A stretch of DNA of 64,000 nt from Isoetes taiwanensis (Eukaryota > Streptophyta > Lycopodiopsida > Isoetales > Isoetaceae), in assembly GCA_021234155.1 (NCBI GenBank), contig JAJEKV010000104.1, positions 682,001 through 746,000 of the forward strand. Reading direction: 5' to 3'. The notes below the pieces were generated by a model. It worked only from the letters and a program-made list of their open reading frames with translations, made no database searches and was not told where the DNA came from. Both the position numbers and the translations under genes were made by a program. Shown here in pieces: positions 58,088 to 64,000 of the stretch (its first letter is position 1; every line of letters begins with the position of its first letter).

Positions 58088-58320
58088 CCCTTGCCACTGT
58101 ATGAAAAGACCTCCAAGGTGTAGAGGTCGAGACATGCGGCATGGTTGAAGAAGAAGATATTCCAGGCTTGCTCGAGGGAAGAGGGGGAAACTCCTCCTGC
58201 CTTGAGCAACCTCCAACATGTGTTGGATGTTTTCTTTGTCCATAGGGGACTCTTTCATGCGAGAGACTCCTAATATGTGTTGGGGTGCAGCCTGTATCAC
58301 ATTCTTCTGAGCAGGAGCTA
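58088..58320. other. Junction region, unassigned
   Basis: Between the gypsy fragment and the minus-strand ORF. Parts continue the minus-strand reading (LARGRRSFPLFPRAS-like) but no family is recognised. Confidence 0.3.
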
Positions 58321-58821
58321 CTAATCCCATTTGTTCTGAAGAACTTCCAACATGTGAGGTGCCTTTGGAAGTACCGACTTTCCAGAAGAGCTTTCCAGAG
58401 TCACTTGTCCAACATTGCCTCTAGTATCATGAGACATTGAGTAAGGCACTGGAACAGTCTGAGAAGAGGGGAGAGTTGAAGTTGCTACCTCAATTGAGTT
58501 AGGTACACATATGCCACTGGAAGAGACATGAGCATGAGGCAATACCAGGGGATTGAGATGCACAAAGGCCTGCCTCTCCTGCCCCTCAGATCCAACCCCT
58601 GTTGATGATACCAAACTCTTAGGAGAAGAAGGGGCACCATCATGAGACAAAGGGGCACCATCATGAGACAATTTGTGGGCAACTTGAAAACTAATCTTTG
58701 GAGAATCCAGAGCATATTCCCTTCTACCAGTGCCCTGTACCCCATTAAGATTACCAGAGGAGCGCTTGGAAGGACTATGTGTTGCTTTTGCCATCTCCAC
58801 TGAAAAGGGCCGAGATTCCAT
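58321..58821 (-). CDS. 166-codon ORF linked to a repeat leader (unknown)
   Basis: Begins MESRPFSVEMAKATHSPSKR and is rich in Ser, Pro, Val and His, with no membrane segment. The 7-residue unit LSHDGAP is present twice in tandem, from a 21-bp duplication (about 58630-58670). Upstream on the same strand is the dispersed repeat at 58860-59165, so it is more likely the start of an LTR-element ORF (gag-like) than a host gene. I recognise no domain. Confidence 0.3.
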   Translation of the reverse strand: MESRPFSVEMAKATHSPSKRSSGNLNGVQGTGRREYALDSPKISFQVAHKLSHDGAPLSHDGAPSSPKSLVSSTGVGSEGQERQAFVHLNPLVLPHAHVSSSGICVPNSIEVATSTLPSSQTVPVPYSMSHDTRGNVGQVTLESSSGKSVLPKAPHMLEVLQNKWD

Positions 58822-58859
58822 AGCTCAACAATCCCCCACGAAAGAGTAACTTTTGATAA

Positions 58860-59165
58860 ATTCAAATACCATTGAAAAGAACTCTTCGAAGCTTTCCAAC
58901 GAACCCAAATGCGCCTAAAACTGCCACCAAATGCAAGAGTTATGGTGAAAAGAAAATTGCAGCCAAACCCTAACACTGCCAATAAAGGGCCAGAAATGTG
59001 AGGTGACTTTTCGCTGCCAAAATAGTCCAATCATCATACAAACCACATATCAATGGATAGGGCATGCTACAAGCTTTCCAAAAGGAACCTAGAATCACTC
59101 GGATCTGGAGAATCAGAAGTTATGTGTAAAGGAACGGGGCTGAAACCCTAGGTGACATCACCGGT
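58860..59165 (-). repeat. Dispersed repeat, copy 2 (inverted)
   Basis: On the minus strand it reads agggtttcagccccg, cataacttctgattc, ttggaaagcttgtagc, gttagggtttggctgca and gttggaaagcttcg, parallel to 52936-53260. Confidence 0.75.
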
Positions 59166-60460
59166 GCTCTTCAGCCAAGACATCTGAAGCCACTCTAGAC
59201 ACACTTTTATTGGCTAATAGGCATACATAATAGCTAATTTTAGGAAAGAGGTAAGAGTTCCAGACATTTTAATAAAGCTTAGCCTCCATATCTGCAGAAT
59301 ATTCCAACATTTCTATATTGGCGATATTTCTCATTACATGTTTGAATGGGGATCTATCAAAAGAGTATGTCTAATTTCTGCTTTAAAAGCAATCCATGTG
59401 ATTCGCCTGTTATTGGCCCAAAGAGCTCCTAAATGTGAAACGTTATTTCACATCCATTTATTGTAAACTTTTGAATCTTTGATAGCTAGTGGCAATCGCC
59501 ATCTTAAAATTCCAAAAGACACTTGTTGCTGCCATGCTCTGGCAGCATAGAAGAGCAAGACACAATGTGATTTACTCATGCTCACACTTGGATTTGAACA
59601 CAGATATACAAGCACAATTCACTTGAGGAAAATGCATCTTTGCACATTATAAAGTGGAGACTTGAAGACCAAGGTGAAGACATTCAACAAAGATCACACA
59701 AGCATGCTAAGGAAGGTGATTCAAGCAATACAATTTTGAAGATTTGAAGATCCCTTGAAGTATTCTTGGTATGTGATGTTTCCATTTCCAAAAATAAATT
59801 GTAAATTCGTTATATCCCCACCAGAATGAACCCAAACATTTTTTAACATGAGCTACTTTGGCGCTAGAGAAAAGGTGGACTTTGTCCCCAAAGTAATCTC
59901 AACGTTTCGAGTTTATTGGCAGAGTCAATGTCAATGCCTAGTTCTAGAATGGGGGAGTTTCCATCCTTCATCAGGGCCTTCGGGAGAGTACTTTTGAGGC
60001 AAGCTGCTTCCGATGGTTAAGCATCCATCTTCTGGCGTCAAGACCTCCCTCTATGTCATGACATGGTGCACGTGCCTTGATTTGAATTTGATGTACGCAA
60101 GGAAGCTAGAACACCTACCTCCCGTCCAAGAAGCCTGTGAACTTAAGAAGACTTGGAGCTATTTTCTCATGCACCAATACTGCATATCCTAGTGCAATTT
60201 TTTTCTCGTGTTTGTACCGCCATGTTGCATCCCTTGTCAAAATTTCACCTTTTTTTATGTATATATGCGTTTTTTTTGCAGTTATGCTTCATAAATTCGA
60301 AATTAATGCATACTATGAAATTAAATTCCAATTTTTTATCAGCTGACTTCCTGAGTCATCGTCAGCGTAAAAAAGACGCCCATTCATTTTGGACATGGAG
60401 GAGCTCCAGTTATGCACATCCTTAGCAAAGGAATGTATATGCTAAAGAACCTTTTCGAAG
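59166..60460. other. Intergenic, no gene seen
   Basis: About 1.3 kb without recognisable protein or repeat. Confidence 0.4.
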
Positions 60461-60601
60461 GAGTAATTTGAATGACCTTCAAATTTCTGAAGGAAATTTT
60501 TAGGTGACCACGTAGCGGGTCACGAGCGGCGGAGCTGCGAGTAGCGCTGCCAGGTCACCTGAAAATTTCCTTCAGAAGTTTGATGGTCATTCAAATTCTC
60601 C
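60461..60601. repeat. Foldback (hairpin) MITE-like element
   Basis: Arms of about 49 bp (60461-60509 and 60552-60600), with aatttgaatgacc at the outer end and ttaggtgacc at the inner, around a GC-rich spacer of about 42 bp. Confidence 0.85.
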
Positions 60602-61984
60602 GATGAAATTTTGATCCAGCTTCAAATTTTTCCTGGCTTTTGAGGAGACCTTGATGTATGTAGCATGCTTTTGCCTTTAATTTTGATTTTCGAAGTTCAT
60701 CATTGGATTTTCGTCTCACAGATCTTGTTGCAGCCAGATTCAAGCCCAAAACGTCTGCCAAATCTGTGGCACTGAAGAAAAAAAGCACCAAACAGGCAAG
60801 AATAACAAAGCTTCATCTTTATCTATGGTCGCTTTTTCTGGTTATGCCTTTGTCTGCTGGATCTTGTCTTGTTTATGCCCTTGTCTCCAAAAAAATAATT
60901 AGAAAAGTGAAACGCCATATATCTACTCCGGGATGTGGTAAACTCGGACACATGTCAAAGTTAACGACTGTTATATCCGAGCTTACCACACTTTTGTCCG
61001 AGCTAACCATAGTTTTTTGGCCGGGATAACCACACGGTGAACTGAGCGTGGGACTGTGTTTTGGCATGCTGATCTTTAAATAGAGCTTGCAATCAGCTTC
61101 TTGAACGGTTTAATCCGGTGCAAACACCATTGGAATCGCCTTGCCAACCCCTCAAAACCTCATTCTATCAAGAAAGCAGATGATTTGAGCATGGATCAAG
61201 AAAGATCAGTGAAAAAATATGCAGAAATCGTTGTCTTTTGAGCTTGAAACTGAGCAGGAGTGGTTAATTTGGACATGTATCTGGGTTGACCACATCCTAA
61301 AGTAGATTTACGGCCATCCTTAGAAAAGCGGATCAGATTATCGCATGGTACTCGCATAGATCTTGGCATGGTACTCTGATGCGCAGTCACAGATCAGCAT
61401 TTGAAGAAGCAGATCGTTGGAGTGGAGGAGCTTGGACTTGTGCAGAAACACAGAGAAGGCGAGAGGAGGCGGTGCCGCCCAAGAACGTCAACAAAACATC
61501 AACAAAGTTTTTCGCCTCTTTAAATTTTGCTAAATAAGGGCGAAATTTGAAGGTGGTCAAAATTTGAGGAGAATGTTCTCGGCGAAAAAATGGCAGGCGG
61601 GGGCGCCCGTAAACGAAATCACCATATAGGGCGAAACTCTGTTTGCCTTAAGCTTTGTTCTCTCTTCTGTTGGTCGATCCTTGCAAGGGCGAGATGATTC
61701 TAGTTTATGCAAAGCTAGATTCTTCGTAGAGATATGGATTATCTTATATTTAGGGGTTAGATTATTGCTTCAAAAATGGTCTACTCTTGCTTCAAAAGGC
61801 CAATCTTGCTTCAAAAGGGCCAATTTCTGCTAAGAAAAAAATAGATTCGGTGTCTTGGAGATGTAGAAGGGATCGTTTGTGAGCAGAGCTATCTTAAATT
61901 TCTTGCTTTATGTTAGTAGAACAGGTTGTCCTTTCTTTGAATCAGCAGCTACTTTTAAAGTTAAAGAAGCAGCACCTACTTTTA
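60602..61984. other. Intergenic, no gene seen
   Basis: Short open frames only. The words atccgagcttaccacac and tccgagctaaccata repeat near 60976-61010 in a low-complexity stretch. Confidence 0.4.
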
Positions 61985-62145
61985 AGGCCAAAGAAGAAGG
62001 CAGACACTCGCCGAATGTAAGCAGGTGCTCGCAAAATGTAAGAAGCACAGATACTCGCTGAATGTAAGCAGATACTCACTAGAATGGAAGCATAGCAGAA
62101 TGTAAGGACCAGATAATCACAAAATCTAAGCAGAGCGGAATGTAA
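61985..62145. repeat. Degenerate short tandem repeat
   Basis: The unit actcgctgaatgtaagcag, about 26 bp, recurs five to six times with changes (for example tgctcgcaaaatgtaag, actcactagaatggaagca and gagcggaatgtaag). Confidence 0.7.
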
Positions 62146-62283
62146 GAAGAACAACTACACAAAAGCAAATACTCGCCTGAACTTGGATGCCACAGCCGAT
62201 GCAAAAGCCATCGCATAGGTCATGGCCACAATAGGACCACATTGGCGGTGCTATGGCGATGCCGCTTAGCATCCTATAACTAA

Positions 62284-62496
62284 AAGTTACCTAAATGTAA
62301 CTACCAGGAGCCCTCCCAGTGGCTTACATATAAGGGAAAAAGGCCCTTGGGCTATTTTCTGGCCTGTCAAGGTGGCCGACGCGCTCCTTTCCCTTATACG
62401 TAAGCCATTGGTAGGGCTCCTGACAGTTACGTTATTTATTATTTTTAGGTAACGCGGAGGCCACTTTGATAGGCCAGAAAATAGCCCAAGGGGCCT
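62284..62496. repeat. Interleaved inverted repeats
   Basis: Arm A 62295-62339 pairs with 62389-62433; arm B 62341-62377 pairs with 62459-62496; a short arm (gttacctaaa) at about 62286 pairs with tttaggtaac at about 62444. The order A B A' B' means the two long hairpins cannot both form as simple nested stems. Confidence 0.85.
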
Positions 62497-62499
62497 TTG

Positions 62500-64000
62500 G
62501 CCTAACGAAAAGTTGGCTTAGCTGGCATTCTGCCACGTCAGCATATAAAAGTGGTACTCCATAATTTTTCCTTCCTTTCTTTCTTCTTCTGCATCTCCGG
62601 CCGTCTCTGGCTATGGCGCCTCCGGCTGTGGCACTGATTCAATGGAGTGCTTGAAGGTTGTTCCTGGAGTGCTTCAAGACCGTTGCTGAGGTTTTTGGCG
62701 CCTAAGACCCGATTTTGGCGCTTGTGCGAAAGTATTGCATGGTTTTTTTCTTCTGACCTGTGTTCTTGTATAAGCAGCTAATAGTGGTAAAGATCCTGAT
62801 ATTTTGGCCGATTTGAAGGCACCTGGACGAAAGATCCATCCAGTTTGGCATTTGCACAAAAGATCCTTTGATTTTAGGTAATTTCTTTGTTTTCTTGTTA
62901 TGTTTGCTTCTGTGTTATCTGACTGACACTATTTCTTCCTTTTATCAAGTTCTTCAAGGTTTTTAGTCTTCGAAAGTTTCTAATGGCTCAACAATTTCTG
63001 GCATTTTGTTGCCTTTGTGCTTTGGGCTTATGTTTTTCAGAGTTTTTGTGCTATTCTAGTTTGTTATGACTGGAATAGCATCTGAAGGTCAAGAAGGTCA
63101 AGAAGATCTCACATACCACGATCCTTTGATATTCTTTCTCACAAAAACCCCGCTTCGTTCAGAATATAACTTAGGAAATGGGGGTTGTAGAGGGCCTCTT
63201 GGATCAAGTAGTAGATCCAAATCTTGTCCTTTTGAAGTCCAAATCTTGGCCTTTTGTAAAGCTTGGAAGTGTATATGGAAATCTAAACTTTTAATTCTTT
63301 TGAACGAACTTTTGATTCTTTTGAATCACTGTAAATTGCTCAATGTTAATTACTTGTTAAAATAATCTGTAGTGAAATTCTGGGCTTCATTTTGGAACGC
63401 ATTCTAAAAAATAACTTGTCCACACATTTCTTTAGTGTAGTGCGACTTTAGTCCACTTTTAGAGTTAGAAACATTGACACGTGTCACCACGGGGTTGGAG
63501 ATGGGAGCAGAATGTCAACTAAGCCAACTTTCCGACTCGGGGGAAAGACTTTTAACAAGCATGAACCTAAGGTCTCCCAAGTATCCTCAAGGAACAATTT
63601 GGGATCGAACCCAAAACTTGAAAATGCAAAAACTTGAAATGACATCCTTAGCACAAAAACCTAAAGAGAATCAGCTGAATGCAAATGAAGCTTTGGAAGT
63701 ACGAATCACCCGGTGATCAAGCAATTTTGAGGGAGAATCTTCCCCTCGCAATTGCAATCCAGCATTTGCTCAGTTTTATCTTCAAGTATATAATGTGTAC
63801 TGAGATTTGGGTTAGCATTCAATAGCCAAAGGCAAAATTTGCATTTTCACTTCCTTTACAAAATCTAATTTTTACCACCAAATAAGTAATAATGGTAATA
63901 GGATACGGATTTAGGGACTGCTCACATGCCAAATTATAACCAGTTCCCTATATATGCAGCTAAGGATCATTCACATGATCAAGCAGGTTGTCCACAGGAC
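62500..64000. other. Intergenic to window end, no firm gene
   Basis: Two short open frames (63066-63365 and 63474-63716) show no recognised domain. A Pol III B-box-like word is on the minus strand at 63600-63612. Confidence 0.4.

Overview
The window is nuclear DNA of a land plant. The evidence is spliced genes with short GT-AG introns, a plant-type intronless histone H4, plant-type receptor kinase remains and typical plant transposable elements (L1-like LINEs with a zf-RVT domain, Copia, Ty3/gypsy chromovirus, Helitron). I cannot name the species. The very mixed, old, nested LINE content and the compact introns suggest a non-angiosperm, but that is only an impression.

Three genes look intact. 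(1) VPS35, the core subunit of retromer, on the minus strand at 7970-13005. I could place 22 exons that join in frame into a 792-residue protein. (2) Histone H4, minus strand, 38338-38649, 103 codons with no intron, and E2F-like and ACGT hexamer sites upstream. (3) A four-exon model on the minus strand at 45357-46611 for an FCP1/SCP-type HAD phosphatase-like protein of about 347 residues. Its exon 3/4 junction is uncertain.

Layout. 1-7 kb: an L1-like LINE 3' end lying against a second LINE (ORF1, endonuclease, start of RT), next to a chromodomain gypsy 3' end, then a pair of inverted LTR-like arms. 8-13 kb: VPS35. 13.3-14.2 kb: foldback and TIR elements. 15-27.6 kb: one LTR retroelement with direct LTRs at about 17.0-18.5 and 26.4-27.6 kb. 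Its gag is split by a LINE, its pol is absent, and its inside is occupied by another LINE with a perfect 45-bp inverted repeat at its 5' junction. The 3' LTR carries an L1 insert with an 11-bp target duplication. 27.9-35.7 kb: Copia remains, a LINE, a second Copia joined to a broken receptor-like kinase, and an L1 3' end. 36-38 kb: a tandem duplication and TIR elements. 38-40.6 kb: H4, with a broken Helitron Rep gene upstream. 43-46.6 kb: a transposase-like pseudogene and the phosphatase-like gene. 47-64 kb: mostly intergenic DNA with short hairpin elements in a tandem array, a LINE 3' end, a gypsy pol fragment and several foldback repeats.

The genes do not form a pathway; they are islands in a repeat landscape. 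The main novelty is structural: families of short hairpin elements, inverted-repeat junctions at retroelement borders, a conserved 3' stem-loop in a TATTC-tailed LINE family, and a poorly known transposase-like protein family.
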